NCBI RefSeq assembly: GCF_026213295.1
Contig: NC_079426.1
Span: 25,435,402 to 25,499,401 of the forward strand
Origin: Gadus chalcogrammus
Taxonomy: Eukaryota > Chordata > Actinopteri > Gadiformes > Gadidae
Reading direction: 5' to 3'
Length of the DNA: 64,000 bases
Numbering within the stretch: position 1 is the stretch's first letter; each line of letters opens with the position of its first letter. Of this stretch, positions 1 through 10,362 are shown piece by piece. The position numbers and the translations under genes were made by a program. The notes below the pieces were generated by a model. It saw only the letters and a list, made by a program, of their open reading frames with translations. It was not told the origin of the DNA and made no database searches.

Positions 1-689
1 ACATACATATGAAATGCTTACATTCATACAAGTGAAACATTTATACGTATCTATCTGAAACACTCATGCAAGCACATATTTGTATAAATGTTTCAAATGT
101 CTGAATACGTTTTTCAGTTATATGTATGTATGCTCTTACATGAGGATGTGCAAGCGTTTCACATGTAGTATTCATACCAGTAATTTCAGTAGTGACGGTG
201 AGAGCGTTTCAATAGTGAATGTAAGAGTGTTTCATAGGTATGTGTGCATGAAATTCCAAGGTCAAGGTCGGCATTTAAACTGGAAGGCGGGAACAAAGAG
301 TGCATTTTTGAACAGCCAGAGCGCGCCAATCTGAGCCAAAAAACCTGAAATGTCAGTCACGCTCTTCACCGTTGGCTTAGAAACCGGCACTCTTTGTTCC
401 CACCTTCCGGTTTAAATGCCGACCTTGACCTTGGAATTTCATGCACACATACCTATGAAACACTCTTACATTCACTATTGAAACGCTCTCACCGTCACTA
501 CTGAAATTACTGGTATGAATACTACATGTGAAACGCTTGCACATCCTCATGTAAGAGCATACATACATATAACTGAAAAACGTATTCATACATTTGAAAC
601 ATTTATACAAATATGTGCTTGCATGAGTGTTTCAGATAGATACGTATAAATGTTTCACTTGTATGAATGTAAGCATTTCATATGTATGT
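1..689. repeat. Large perfect-type palindrome (foldback repeat)
   Basis: Bases 1-303 are the near-exact reverse complement of 387-689, separated by an 83-base unpaired spacer. Position 1 pairs with 689, so the arms may continue beyond the window start. The arms are built from degenerate units of about 30 bases containing GTTTCA. Short ORFs on both arms are products of the symmetry and are not regarded as genes. No transposase is visible, so this may be a foldback element or an inverted duplication of a minisatellite. Confidence 0.9.
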
Positions 690-880
690 GTATATGCCAC
701 AGAGGTATGTATGTATGCGTGTGTGTTTCTCATATGTATGTGTAAGTGTTTCAGACGAGTATGTATGTATGTGTGAGTGTTTCAGTAGTGAGTGTGTGAG
801 CGTTTCAGTAGTGAGTGTAAGAGTGTTTCATAGGTATGTGTGTGAGAGTGTCTCAATTAGTTATGTCCTAAACGGCCCCT
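690..880. repeat. Tandem GTTTCA minisatellite
   Basis: The sequence continues the motif of the palindrome arm: GTTTCA recurs roughly every 25-30 bases, joined by GTGAGTGT/GTATGT spacers. This suggests that the palindrome arose from an existing tandem array. Confidence 0.7.
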
Positions 881-922
881 CATAGTGTTCACACACATAT
901 GTGGTGCTCGCACGGTCGTGTC

Positions 923-1189
923 TCATTGGCGGGCCAACGTCTCTGGGCGGGCCAGGCAGAGTAAGGGGAGGAGCATAGATGCTTTGTGACAGACCGGACA
1001 TTCCAAATCAGCGCGCTTGAGCCTCCGTTTTTTCAAAGGCGAGCGACAGTTTTTAAGCACACTCCACAAATTACGTGATTTTGTAATTCGTCCAGACAAC
1101 TTATATCCAAACCATTTCCATACTATGGAGCCGTTGGTCTTTCGCTTGGCAACAAGCTCCTCGGAGCTGCATGCGCAGGCGGACTCCAT
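923..1189 (-). pseudogene. BED-finger-like transposase N-terminus remnant (hAT/ZBED type)
   Basis: The minus-strand ORF has the pattern SEELVAK..IVWKWFGYK followed further on by CPVCHKA. This resembles the start of fish ZBED/hAT transposases, where a BED zinc finger begins with a VWxxFG aromatic cluster and a CxxC pair. The second half of the finger (the HxxxH part) is not recognisable and no catalytic domain follows. It is best read as a decayed hAT-derived fragment. The similarity is judged by eye, so a chance resemblance is possible. Confidence 0.4.
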
Positions 1190-1193
1190 AGCT

Positions 1194-1340
1194 GTGTTCG
1201 AAATCGTTCCCTATCACGGATATAGTGCACTATATAGGGTGCTCGCCATTTTGTAGTGGTGTTCGAATTCTCAGTGGTTAATTTCATGCACAATATAGTG
1301 CACTTAAAATACCCAATGAATAGTGAACGATTTCGAACAC
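1194..1340. mobile_element. 147-bp MITE with 16-bp terminal inverted repeats
   Basis: The element opens with GTGTTCGAAATCGTTC and closes with the exact reverse complement, GAACGATTTCGAACAC. The interior is AT-rich, contains ATAGTGCACTATATAG-type palindromes and has no coding capacity. A target-site duplication is not clear. Confidence 0.8.
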
Positions 1341-1505
1341 GGCTCATGTTTCAAAAAGTGACGTGAGTCAGTGGAGGGGGGGGGGGGCAGGCAGAGACTG
1401 TGTGTGAGCCGGAGGCAGAGCGGGAGAGACATAAGCAGAGTTATGAAATAGCAGGCGGCAGGCGCGGTTCGAAACTGGTGTTATTTGGAACAAATGTGCT
1501 ATAAT

Positions 1506-1626
1506 TTCAACGCAAATTAAATTATATCGATATTGACGATATGGTCATATCGATAGTTTAGTAGTTTCATATCGTGTTTGAAAAAATATCGATATATTTT
1601 AAATATCGATATATCGCCCAGCCCTA
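1506..1626. mobile_element. TE terminus inserted in the RT fragment
   Basis: An ATATCGATA-rich stretch ends in ATCGCCCAGCCCTA, a terminus common in fish DNA transposons (reverse complement TAGGGCTGGGCGAT). It abruptly replaces the RT reading frame at about 1626, so it marks an insertion or truncation junction. The other end was not identified. Confidence 0.5.
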
Positions 1627-2130
1627 CCTTGGAGTAGACTTTACCAGGGAGGCTGAGAAGTGTGATACCCCGGTAATTGGCACACACTCTCTGGTCCCCC
1701 TTTTTGAACAGGGGAACCACCACCCCGGTTTGCCACTCCTTTGGCACTGTACCCGACTCCCACGCGATGTTGAATAGGCGTGTCAACCATGACAGCCCCT
1801 CAACACCCAGAGCCTTTAGCATTTCTGGCTGAATCTCATCAATCCCTGGGGCTTTGCCACTGCGGAGATGTTTGACTACCTCAGTGACCTCCACCAGGGA
1901 AATTGACGACGAAACACCATCAACCTCGAGCTCTGCCTCCAACATAGAGGGCGTGTTATTCGGATTCAGGAGTTCCTCAAAGTGTTCCTTCCAACGTCCG
2001 ACGACCTCCTCAGTTGAGGTCAACAGAGTCCCATCCTTACTGTACACCGCTTGGATGGTTCCCCGTTTCCCCCTCCTGAGGTGCCGGATAGTCTTCCAGA
2101 AGCACTTTGGTGCCGACCGAAAGTCCTCGT
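1627..2130 (-). pseudogene. RTE-like (Rex3-type) LINE reverse transcriptase fragment
   Basis: The minus-strand frame includes a GKAPGIDEI motif, a SGTVPKEWQTGVVVPLFKKG block and an NYRGITLL motif. These are the conserved N-terminal RT blocks of RTE-like non-LTR elements. The frame breaks directly after LPGKVYSKV where another repeat joins, so the palm with the catalytic FADD and the thumb are missing. The upstream endonuclease is also absent. It is a dead fragment. The clade assignment is from memory of the family and could be a related clade. Confidence 0.75.
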
Positions 2131-2811
2131 GTACGTTAATGTAAAAAACATAAAATAATTACATATTTAAATTAAAACATTTGATTGATACTTGCATTTG
2201 AAAGAACGAGCGGTCTGAAACTCACCTGGCCATTTTGTTTGATGCCTTCCAATGCTTCCAAGTCTGTTCCAATCACACCGCCACGCAACGTAGGCAACAG
2301 CAAATTTAGTTGTTTATTTTAAAGCTGGTAGCCGGCGCGCTGTTTATTACTGTATAATAAAGGCCCATCAAACACACTGTTTTAGAAGCATTCGCTTCAT
2401 GTGCTCCGTGGAAGTAAGGGTATTCCCATTTGTGCAGTCGTTATTACGACTTGTCGCATTCAAGTGCTCTGGTCGTAAATAAAAAAAACTCAATGGACGA
2501 TACAAAGTTTTTTCTCCATTTAGGATTTGTGTCGTATCTACTGCAGAGCTCATTTGTGTTACAGCAGCAATTTCCAATTCACAATTAAAAATATTGTGCT
2601 CGTAATCTGAGATACTGTAAATACAACTATGCAGATGAGTAGGCCTGCAGGAAGGAAGCATCCCCCCCCCCCTCCCCCCAAATGACCGTTGACTGTTGCA
2701 CTGTTAATTGACGGCAATGGCGGATTCACAAGATTCAGATCAGCGGTAAATTTGTCCTATATATTATAAAATTGACTTTGAATGGTGAGTCAGCATTCAA
2801 AGTCAGAGTAT
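2131..2811. other. Noncoding stretch, no gene
   Basis: AT-rich sequence with a C-rich run at about 2661-2678. No exon, RNA gene or complete repeat could be supported. Confidence 0.5.
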
Positions 2812-3374
2812 TAGGGCCACATATGAAGAAAAAAAATATTTTTGACACGTCGACTAGTAAATTAACACGTCTGTTCAGGTCCCCCTCCTAAACAGACACA
2901 TTTTTCCGCACAAACTTTTCAGCGTCCTTACACTAATCACCACACTGTGGCTCTGCCCTAAAACAGCGAGGATCTCTTTATTGTTAAACCCGATTCTGAA
3001 ATACAATTTTACCAAATGATCCACACATCCATTGGATTCAGTGAAGGCCCTGTGGAGCGGTTGCTATCTCTCCCAACTAATTTCAACTATCCTCAACATT
3101 TCGAGTTTAATGTCGACTTTAAAGTCGACAAATCGAGATTAAAGTCGACATAATATTTCAACTTTATTCTCGACATTTCGGGTTTAATCTCGAAATTTCG
3201 AGATTAGAGTCGACATGACATTGCAACTTTATTCTCGACATTTCGAGTTTAATGTCGAGATGTTGACTTTAAAAAAATATACATAAATATTTTTGCCGTG
3301 ACGAGATTAAAGTCGATACTTCGACTTTAATCTCGTCACGGCAAAAATATTGATTTTCTTCATGTGTGGCCCTA
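2812..3374. mobile_element. Nonautonomous TIR element with TCGAGATTAAAGTCGA repeats
   Basis: The ends are inverted: TAGGGCCACATATGAAGAAA on the left, and TTTTCTTCATGTGTGGCCCTA on the right (up to two mismatches). The interior consists of alternating direct and inverted copies of TCGAGATTAAAGTCGAC-like motifs. No transposase is encoded. The superfamily is not determined because the target duplication is unclear. Confidence 0.75.
3286..3351. repeat. Perfect 31-bp hairpin
   Basis: Bases 3286-3316 and 3321-3351 are exact reverse complements around a 4-base TACT loop. The hairpin lies at the right end of the surrounding TIR element. Confidence 0.9.
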
Positions 3375-3905
3375 CTACTCGGTAGTAATTTACACTATTG
3401 CAATTCATATCATTATTAAAGTTTTTCTTCTTATTCCGTAACTATTTGGCTCATTAACTTCAGAAGTTTTAACCATTTTACATTTAGATGAATAGGCCTA
3501 TGTTATGGCTAGGAAGGGCTGAAGTTAAAAAATAAATGTGAGTGTGACTTTTTAAAGAATGCACTGGTTAAAAATAAATATATATAAATATAAAGGTTAA
3601 ATATGCCAATAAAGAAGTCAGGCTACTAGCTAGCTATCATGAGATCATGTATTTATTCAGAAAAGATATTACCAGTTAAAAAGCATATACCATAATGCAA
3701 AAGTTGAAACTATTTTGCGTGCACATTAGGGCTGCCCCCTGAAAGTCGATGATTCGATCAGTCGGGAACCCCGGCAGTCTTTTTTTTTTCTTTGTCAGTG
3801 GTGTGCATTAATAAAACCTATTAATATTTAACTAAAAAAATTAACTACAAATATTTAATGTGGGTCCCGCCGTTTTATTTTATTCAAAACAGGGCAAGAA
3901 CATTG
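3375..3905. other. Upstream region of the HECT gene
   Basis: AT-rich sequence. It contains a TE-terminus-like TAGGGCTGCCCCC at about 3728-3740 and a poly-T tract near 3780. No promoter motif can be defended. It precedes the first recognisable HECT-gene exon. Confidence 0.4.
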
Positions 3906-4602
3906 ATGGCGGAGCTGAGCCAGCTCCTGCGGCAGTATGGACTATCTCCTGCCCCCTCCCTGCCTCAGGCCACCCCACCTGCCTTCCCCTCCCTGCCTCA
4001 AGCCACCCCACCTGCCTTCCCCTCCCTGCCTCAAGCCACCCCACCTGCCTTCCCCTCCCTGCCTCAAGCCTACCCACCTGCCTTCCCCTCCCTGCCTCAT
4101 GCCTACCCACCTGCCTTCCCCTCCCTGCCTCAGGCCACCCCACCTGCCTTTCCCTCATTCCCCCCCCTTCATCAACTCAACCGCCCTGACACTAGTTAGG
4201 GCGGGTCTTGGAAGGCTTTTCCAGCCCTACAAAAAAAAGAAAAAAGATTTTGCACAACAATGGGGGCATAGGTTTTTTTGTTGTGCCTCTACAGTCCAAA
4301 CTCAAATACCAACGGTAGAGGAGACCTCCGGGCTCCAGGCAGCTGGCCTTGGAACCAAACAAGTCGTCTTCCCAGATGTGCAATGCACATCTGGGCAATT
4401 CATTGCTGTCTTGGAAGATGGTTTTCCACCCCTAAAACTAGCGGGAGGATTCAAGATTATGAGGAGCTGCCGCAGCAGGGATCTGATAGACGCTCCTATG
4501 CCTGCATGGGGCTATACAGTGAGCTTTCTCAAAAACAACAGCAACCTAAGTAAGGCAGTGGCCTATATAGTCCCCATGCAGCATAACCTGACTTTAAAGG
4601 AG
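3906..4602 (+). CDS. G2E3-like HECT E3 ligase, exon 1 (Pro-rich repeats plus N-terminal domain)
   Basis: Start chosen at ATG 3906 (MAELSQLLRQYG). An 11-residue PAFPSLPQATP-type repeat follows, encoded by 33-base tandem units. Then comes a basic KKKKK stretch and a domain (about 4255-4602) with the pattern HRFFCC..GLGTKQVVF..GGFKIM..VAYIVPMQ. That pattern matches the N-terminal region of fish G2E3-like HECT ligases, which transfer ubiquitin to substrates. The repeat frame and the domain frame differ by one base. A run of eight C at about 4160-4167 lies at the switch, so a one-base homopolymer indel or a small unseen intron is needed. The proposed donor is GAG/GTTGAA, weak but phase-correct for the next exon. 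The family call rests on remembered homologues. Confidence 0.65.
3956..4153 (+). repeat. 33-bp coding minisatellite (six units)
   Basis: Six units of about 33 bases (CCTGCCTCA..GCC..CCACCTGCC..) encode PAFPSLPQATP-like peptides. The unit length is a multiple of three, so copy number can vary without shifting frame. Units differ at only a few positions, mostly AAGCC/AGGCC and CACCC/TACCC. Confidence 0.9.
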
Positions 4603-4691
4603 GTTGAAAAAGAAATACCTTAAAATCTCTCTTTTGTTTACATGTTTTATTTTGCTGTGATACACCATCATTTCTGTACATTACATTTAAG

Positions 4692-4795
4692 GAGGACGAC
4701 GTGGGGCATCTCTACCCTCAGGAGATGTGCTGCAGGTGTAACTCTGCAGTGCCGTTGCATCTTTTGCAGAGCCACCTGCAGAACTGCAAGAGCAG
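4692..4795 (+). CDS. HECT gene exon 2: C2HC-type zinc finger
   Basis: The exon is bounded by TTTAAG/ and /GTAAGC. It encodes an acidic start (EDDVGHLYPQE) and then MCCRCNSAVP..LLQSHLQNCKS, a CxxC...HxxxC pattern like a UBZ/RAD18-type finger. Related fish G2E3-like proteins carry a similar finger directly after the preceding domain, so order and position fit. Such fingers commonly bind ubiquitin or zinc; this role is inferred. The exon ends in phase 2, which the next small exon accepts. Confidence 0.65.
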
Positions 4796-5378
4796 GTAAG
4801 CAACTGTCACTATTCCGTTACTTTTTCAGTTCCAGTACAGAATTTTTTTAGTGAGCATGTGTGAGCCAAAGCTAAACTTTTCCTACGTATAGTTGATTTA
4901 TTGACTATCAATCATCTTGGTTGGTGGTTCTTACACTTATTATGCACTCTGATAGTGTTGACTGCTGTGACCAAAAAAATCTAATGTTGTTAATACACAG
5001 CCAAGGCTCTGTAAACTTGTATGTAGACAAAGGGTATGTAAACAAAGGGGCCCACCATAGCTAGCAACATGCCTGTTAACATGCCATTTTACAGAGCCAA
5101 GGAGTTGTAATAACAATGTTGTTTTGTTTAGCACACACACAGTAAGGACAGGTAGCGGCTCGTCAGGAGATATTCACAGATTTTGACTAAGTGATTTTCA
5201 CAAGAAACGTTCTCCACAATGGCTGACTCCACCCTTAAGAAGAATACAAAAAAATCTTTTTTTGCTTGATAACATTTACAAAGCCATGTATATTTATACA
5301 GTACATCTCTTTTAATGCAACTTTTCATAGACAACCTGTCATATTTATCTTAATCTACATCTTTGTTATGTTCTGTAG
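4796..5378 (+). other. Intron of the HECT gene
   Basis: No ORF or repeat can be supported apart from AT-rich sequence. It joins phase-2 exon ends. Confidence 0.45.
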
Positions 5379-5411
5379 CATTGGAACAATGGGGACAGAC
5401 TCCAGCAGGAC
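5379..5411 (+). CDS. HECT gene, candidate 33-nt microexon
   Basis: The 33 bases sit between a TTCTGTAG acceptor and a strong GAC/GTGAGT donor, and keep phase 2 to phase 2 (reading IGTMGTDSSR). It is supported only by splice signals and phase, since no homology can be judged at this length. Confidence 0.4.
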
Positions 5412-5438
5412 GTGAGTAAAAATGTGATCTACATATTA

Positions 5439-6340
5439 CAGGGCTCCAGACTAACTTTTTCCTTGGGTGCACTGGTGCGCCTACATTTTTAATTTGGGTG
5501 CACCAGCACGTATTTATGGTGCATCCAAGTTTTGAGTTGTTGAGGGGGAGGGGGGGGGGGGGGGTTGGACCGTGCATGCCTTGCGCTGAGTTGTGGGGGG
5601 GGGGCAACCCGGGCAGCTGCACCGGTTGCACCGTCGATATTTACGCCACTGATTAATAATATTTTGACCATTAAATAAATGCCTTCAATAAATGCCGAAT
5701 CTGTATCTCTCATAAAGAATATCGTCAGACAATGCCAAGGGATTGGTTCTGTCCCGAAAAACCCTCTGTCTCCGGACTGGAGAGACGCCTGTACGATAAG
5801 TGCGCCGAGGTCCATGGGAACACCCACAAATGGTGACGCCATTATCGGAGGAGGGGCTAGGAAGCTGCGCACGCCGATATAAGTAGCCGATCTCCGGGTA
5901 GACTCGCTGAAAAGCTGCTCCCGACCAGGTTTGGTTGCGAGCGTAAGTCACCATGGTAATACTGCGACGATTAAAGAGATCGACTTTCATGGTACAGCTA
6001 ACCCAGGCTTTCAGCTCAACATACCTCGCTAACCCTCTAATCGAGCTTCGTAGTACAGGCCCCTGGATTGGGCTTCGCGGGTTTGTTTACCGGCGTTGCT
6101 ATTGTTACCGGTCTTGCGTGTTCCAACGGTAATAAATCGCCGTCTAATCAATACTTCATTCACTGCCTCTTCCGTGGTTATTACAATATTATGAATAGAC
6201 TGCTCTGTAAAAAAATAAATAATTATATTTATACCAGATACATTTTCAGTCGCACCGGTGCGCCCAAATAAAATATTTGGTCGCACTACCCCGAATTCTA
6301 GGCGCATGTGCGCCCAAATTAGGCGCACTCTGGAGCCCTG
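5439..6340. mobile_element. hAT-like nonautonomous element (CAGGGCTCCAGA ends)
   Basis: The left end CAGGGCTCCAGACTAA and the right end CTCTGGAGCCCTG are inverted repeats. Further subterminal GTGCGCC/GGCGCAC motifs occur on both sides. The interior has no intact transposase. CAG...CTG ends and the size suit a hAT-type derivative. TATTA flanks both sides, but an 8-bp duplication is not clean. It lies in an intron of the HECT gene. Confidence 0.7.
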
Positions 6341-7049
6341 TATTATTTTTCTCTAGATAGATTACGTCACAGAAAGCATAACAGAGGTCATTAGGGATGA
6401 GAATCGAGCGCCGGTTCCTATTCAGAACCGGTGCCCAGTGAACCAATTCTTTGGAATTGTCAGCAACATTTATTTTTTTGATAAGAAAAGATAGTCCTTT
6501 ATTAATCCCCCTTAGGAGAAATTCGCAGTGACCAGCAATACAGTGGAAAAAGAGAGTGCTACAAGAGTATACATACAATAAATTTACCAATTTGAAATAA
6601 AATATAATTAAACTATTAGAATAAAGATAACATACTATACTACATGTAACTATGTAAATGTTAAATGTAAATGTGCCAATGTGCAGAGGTTCCTGAGGTA
6701 ATGCAAATGAAATAACTAACAAGGTTTAACTAACAAGGTTTAACAAGGCTACTCTTACACCTCACCTCCACAAAAAAAAAAAAAAATTCTCTTTCCCTTT
6801 GTGTCTATCCGCCATCCGTCTCAGGACGGCACTAAAACATGTGTAGGTTTCACAGGTCAGAAAGTCCAACAACAGGTCAAGTCATTATTAATCGAAATTA
6901 ACATGTTAATTTGACAGCCCTAATTATTATAATACAGTGAAGAATCAAAGGACAGATTTTGATTGATATTACATGAAATGTGTTCTTTTTAAAAACAAGA
7001 TTTGAACTGTACTATGTTGTGTGCATGTTCTCATTTTTGTGTCATTAAG
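6341..7049. other. Intron with decayed repeats
   Basis: Contains GGGATGAGAATCGAGCGCC with an inverted GAACCGG pair (about 6395-6435), a hAT-like terminus. A fish dispersed repeat with CCTTTATTAATCCCC..GAAATTC lies at about 6493-6525. AATTTGACAGCCCTAA at about 6905-6920 is another common TE terminus. No exon is seen before 7050. Confidence 0.45.
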
Positions 7050-7129
7050 GACTATTCAGCAGCAGAGCACATGGTCCATGAGGATTTGCCTGTTGCAGAA
7101 TCATCAGTTGCTTTTCAACTGCTGGCAAG
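7050..7129 (+). CDS. HECT gene, candidate 80-nt exon
   Basis: Bounded by TCATTAAG/ and CAAG/GTGTTG. With phase 2 entering from the microexon, the exon stays open and ends in phase 1, exactly what the next exon needs (Q-AEPVK). A second frame is also open and reads more acidic (DYSAAEHMVHEDLP), but would not join the next exon. Boundaries are plausible and unproven. Confidence 0.45.
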
Positions 7130-7230
7130 GTGTTGAAAATCAGTCTTTCATGTTCTATTCGATGAATGCTCATTGTATTATTAACCCAGAATCCATTTGA
7201 CCTTGTTGTTGTTTTTCATGCGTTTTTCAG

Positions 7231-7445
7231 CTGAACCTGTTAAAACATGGCAGGTTCCAAAGGGCCTGACTGCTGCTGGCTTTGTCGCATACTTGACGTC
7301 AATTTACCCCCAAATGGAGAGGAGAAACTTTCAGTTATGCAAAATTAACCGCCATAGGGTCCTTATCTCCCTTGAGGAGAAAACCCCTGAACAATTACGG
7401 TCCGGTGGAGTGTTGGGTCGTTTGGCTCTATATATTCGCCCTGAG
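7231..7445 (+). CDS. HECT gene, central exon
   Basis: The 215-nt exon runs from a polypyrimidine tract plus TTTTTCAG/ to GAG/GTTAAG. It encodes about 71 residues beginning AEPVKTWQVPKGLTAAGF and ending LGRLALYIRPE. It is a compact mixed alpha/beta-like sequence without a motif I can name. It enters in phase 1 and leaves in phase 0, consistent with both neighbours. It resembles the region between the zinc finger and the acidic linker in fish G2E3-like proteins, but the domain itself is unrecognised. Confidence 0.6.
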
Positions 7446-7524
7446 GTTAAGTACTGTTCTTTATTGAATTTTTACAAAATAGATGTTTCAATGTTGTATT
7501 TTTTTTTTTTTTCATATTTCATAG

Positions 7525-7574
7525 AGTGACATTAAGAATGAGGAAGAAAAGGACTTGCTGAGTTCCATGAGAAA
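7525..7574 (+). CDS. HECT gene, acidic linker exon a
   Basis: Opens after TTTCATAG/ in phase 0 and reads SDIKNEEEKDLLSSMR. The only GT near its end is AAA/GTAATT, leaving phase 2. The next small exon reads best in phase 0. A single G missing from AAAGGTAA would reconcile them, so this boundary is uncertain. Confidence 0.45.
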
Positions 7575-7727
7575 GTAATTAGTGGTGTTTTCCCTTTCTC
7601 TGCACAAAAGCATACATGAGAAATTGTCATGCATTTAGTAATGTATTTGAAGTGCACAATACAAATAAATTATAACTATTTTTTTGTGTGTAATCTCACC
7701 CTTTATGCATCTGAAACATCAAATCAG

Positions 7728-7754
7728 ACAAGTGATGAGGATGAAGGAATGCTG
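7728..7754 (+). CDS. HECT gene, acidic microexon b
   Basis: 27 bases between CAAATCAG/ and CTG/GTAAGT reading TSDEDEGML in phase 0. The acidic content matches its neighbours. Support is splice signals only. Confidence 0.4.
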
Positions 7755-8043
7755 GTAAGTTTACTTAACTAAGCTGTTATTATCTGTGACATAAAGTAAA
7801 TGAAATACCTAGTACAATAAAATGGCACATAGTAAATTAGATACCACCTTATAGTAAGGATGACAAATTGATCCAGTAAATCAAAATTCTACATTGTTTT
7901 CTCTCCATAGCCAACATACATCATTTATGATTAGAAGGCATATGTATTTAATTCACTAAAACTTCTGAAGGGTTAACAGATTGGAAAGTATACTTAACTG
8001 TGTGCACCCCAGTTAACAAGGTCCAGCATTTTTTTAACTCTAG

Positions 8044-8103
8044 AAATGTTTACAGGACTTGTCTGATCGAGAAGTAGACCTGAACCAGGATGAAGAGCAA
8101 ACG
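8044..8103 (+). CDS. HECT gene, acidic linker exon c
   Basis: 60 bases between AACTCTAG/ and ACG/GTAAAG, phase 0 to 0, reading KCLQDLSDREVDLNQDEEQT. This acidic linker precedes the HECT fold in related proteins. No further N-lobe exon follows before the giant element at 8514. Confidence 0.5.
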
Positions 8104-8505
8104 GTAAAGCAAGCGAGATCTATGAGTTATTCAAATTAAATCTAATCCATAGAAATGGGAGTTAAAGTGCTACAAGAAGAAAGGCATAGTAATTACAACC
8201 ATACTGACCTTGAGCAACAGGAGGAGAAACATTGTCTGCTTTGTTGGATTTTCGGCAGTGATCGCAGCACAAATGCAACACACAAATCAAAATAAATAAA
8301 TAATTGCAGTGACAAATGAGAAAAATGACTGTCAGTCTCTGGCCAGGTATATACTGAAGGGCCAATCAAGGACAGTCTTTCCTTGATTTATAGATAGAGT
8401 GATATATCCACCCCCTTTTATTCTGTTTTCGGTTCCTACACCAATGTATAGAGAAAATTAGAACTTTTTGGGCATACAGCTCTATTAAACATTAAGAGAC
8501 CAGTC
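8104..8505. other. Intron up to the giant element
   Basis: No exon or named repeat is supported. Bases 8506-8513 are TGTTATTT, the left copy of the target-site duplication of the element that follows. Confidence 0.5.
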
Positions 8506-8533
8506 TGTTATTTGGTAACCCTTCCTTTTACAG

Positions 8534-8790
8534 TCCCCTAATTACTAGGTATTTACCCGGTACATACATGGTAAATCATAGTGTATTACTGGGTAATTAC
8601 CACTGGTATTAAGAATGTAAATACAGAGGTAGTTACCCGGTAAATACATGGTAAATCATAGTGTATTACTGGGTAATTACCACTGGTAATAAGAAGGTAA
8701 ATACAGAGGAATTATCCGGTAAATTATGGTGTATTACTGCGTAATTACCACTGGTAATAAGAAGGTAAATACAGAGGAATTACAGCTGAT
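8534..8790. repeat. Subterminal tandem repeats (about 68-81 bp)
   Basis: Three units carry GGTAAATCATAGTGTATTAC, GGGTAATTACCACTGGTA and AAGGTAAATACAGAGG. The short inverted pairs GGTAATTACC inside each unit could be transposase-binding sites. The mirror image lies at about 18900-19150. Confidence 0.8.
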
Positions 8791-9159
8791 GTACCAAGTA
8801 AAACCTCCACTATCACCCATCAACTCAACTAAGTAGCGTGTAGTAGTAACTGTTTTAGGTTGGTAATAACTCCGATATTGTGTACTTCCTAGGAAATTAG
8901 GCAACCAATTCTTAGAAACATCTATTATCCAAGGTTTATGTTGGTAACAGCCCAAATTTAATGATGTACTATCTAGAAATTAGCATAGTACTTCCCAATA
9001 AAATACTTTTTCTTAGTTATTATTCATAGCTACACCCATTTAGAAAGGGTTTATTCGATTTACCACTATGGAATTACTTACCTGGTGACAACCTCTGCAG
9101 GAACAGTTTTCCTCTAGTGTCATGGTACATCTTCTTAAATACTGGGTACGAAGCCGTTT

Positions 9160-10110
9160 GTTTCCATGGTATTACCAGGTTCTTACCATATAATTTATAA
9201 TAGATACATTCCATTATCCATGCAGTCAACACAAACATGTACCATGTACGTTCTGCGACGTTACCAAGTAAAACACAACAATTTACCCAGTAAGTAAGCT
9301 GAAACTGTACTGCAAAAAGGAAGCCTCGTTTGTTTCCATGGTATTACCAGGTTCTTACCATATAATTTATAATAGATACATTCCATTGTCCATGCAGTCA
9401 ACACAAACTTGTACCAAGTACGTTCTGCGACGTTACCAAGTAAAACACGACAATTTACCCAGTAAGTAAGCTGAAACTGTACTGTAAAAGGAAGCCTCGT
9501 TTGTTTCAATGGTATTACCAGGTTCTTACCATATAATTTATAAAAGATACATTCCATTGTCCATGCAGTCAACAAAAACTTGTACCATGTACGTTCTGCG
9601 ACGTTACCAAGTAATACACGACAATTTACCCAGTAATTAAGCTGAAACTACTGTAAAAGGAAGCCTCGTTTGTTTCCATGGTATTACCAGGTTCTTACCA
9701 TGTAATTTGTAATACATTCCCTTTTCCATGCAGTCAACACAAACTTGTACCATGTACGTTCTGCGACGTTACCAAGTAAAACACACCAATTTACCCAGTA
9801 AGTAAGCTGAAACTGTACTGTAAAAGGAATCCTTGTTTGTTTCCATGGTATTACCAGGTTCTTACCATATAATTTGTAATACATTATTCCCTTTTCCATG
9901 CATTCAACACAAACTTTTACCATGTACGTTCTGCGACGTTACCATGTAAAACACGACAATTTACCCAGTAATTAAGCTGAAACTGTACTGTAAAAGGAAG
10001 CCTTGTTTGTTTCCATGGTATTACCAGGCTCTTACCATATAAGTTGTAACTGGTTATTCCCTTTTCCATGCAATCAACACAAACCATATATGTTCTGCAA
10101 CATCGTTCAC
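9160..10110. repeat. Six tandem units of about 170 bp (left arm)
   Basis: GGTATTACCAGG recurs near 9169, 9340, 9510, 9680, 9847 and 10018. Each unit contains GTTCTGCGACGTTACC, TTACCCAGTAA and CTGTAAAAGGAAGCC, the last closely resembling the element's own terminus. The repeats therefore appear to derive from the terminal region. Confidence 0.85.
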
Positions 10111-10362
10111 CAGTAGTTAAGCATTTGAATTGTTGTTATAAAACCCCAAACCACTGTTGATGAAAGGCATATTAAAATTAAACAAAATCAAAGGCTTATC
10201 TTTCAAACAATGCATATCTCACAAACAGGCACTGAACACTGAAGAAATCGGACGAAAAAAAGAGCCGTCCACATCAACTCAATTTAAATGTTACTGATGG
10301 TTTTTTCATAAAACACATGACAGTGTTATGGCAAGTGACCACAAGGAAGACTGCTTCAACCT

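Noticed and set aside
80..610. Two similar ORFs of 77-84 residues on opposite strands
   Set aside because: They are the same palindrome arm read from each side and consist of low-complexity repeat translation.
7050..7129. Alternative frame DYSAAEHMVHEDLP
   Set aside because: It looks more acidic, but it would enter the next exon out of phase and meet TGA. The phase-consistent frame was preferred.
9261..9923. ORFs in the 170-bp repeat units (LTAWTMECIYYKLYG..)
   Set aside because: Repeated translation of a tandem unit that is itself terminal-repeat sequence; unit lengths vary and the frame is not conserved in the right arm.
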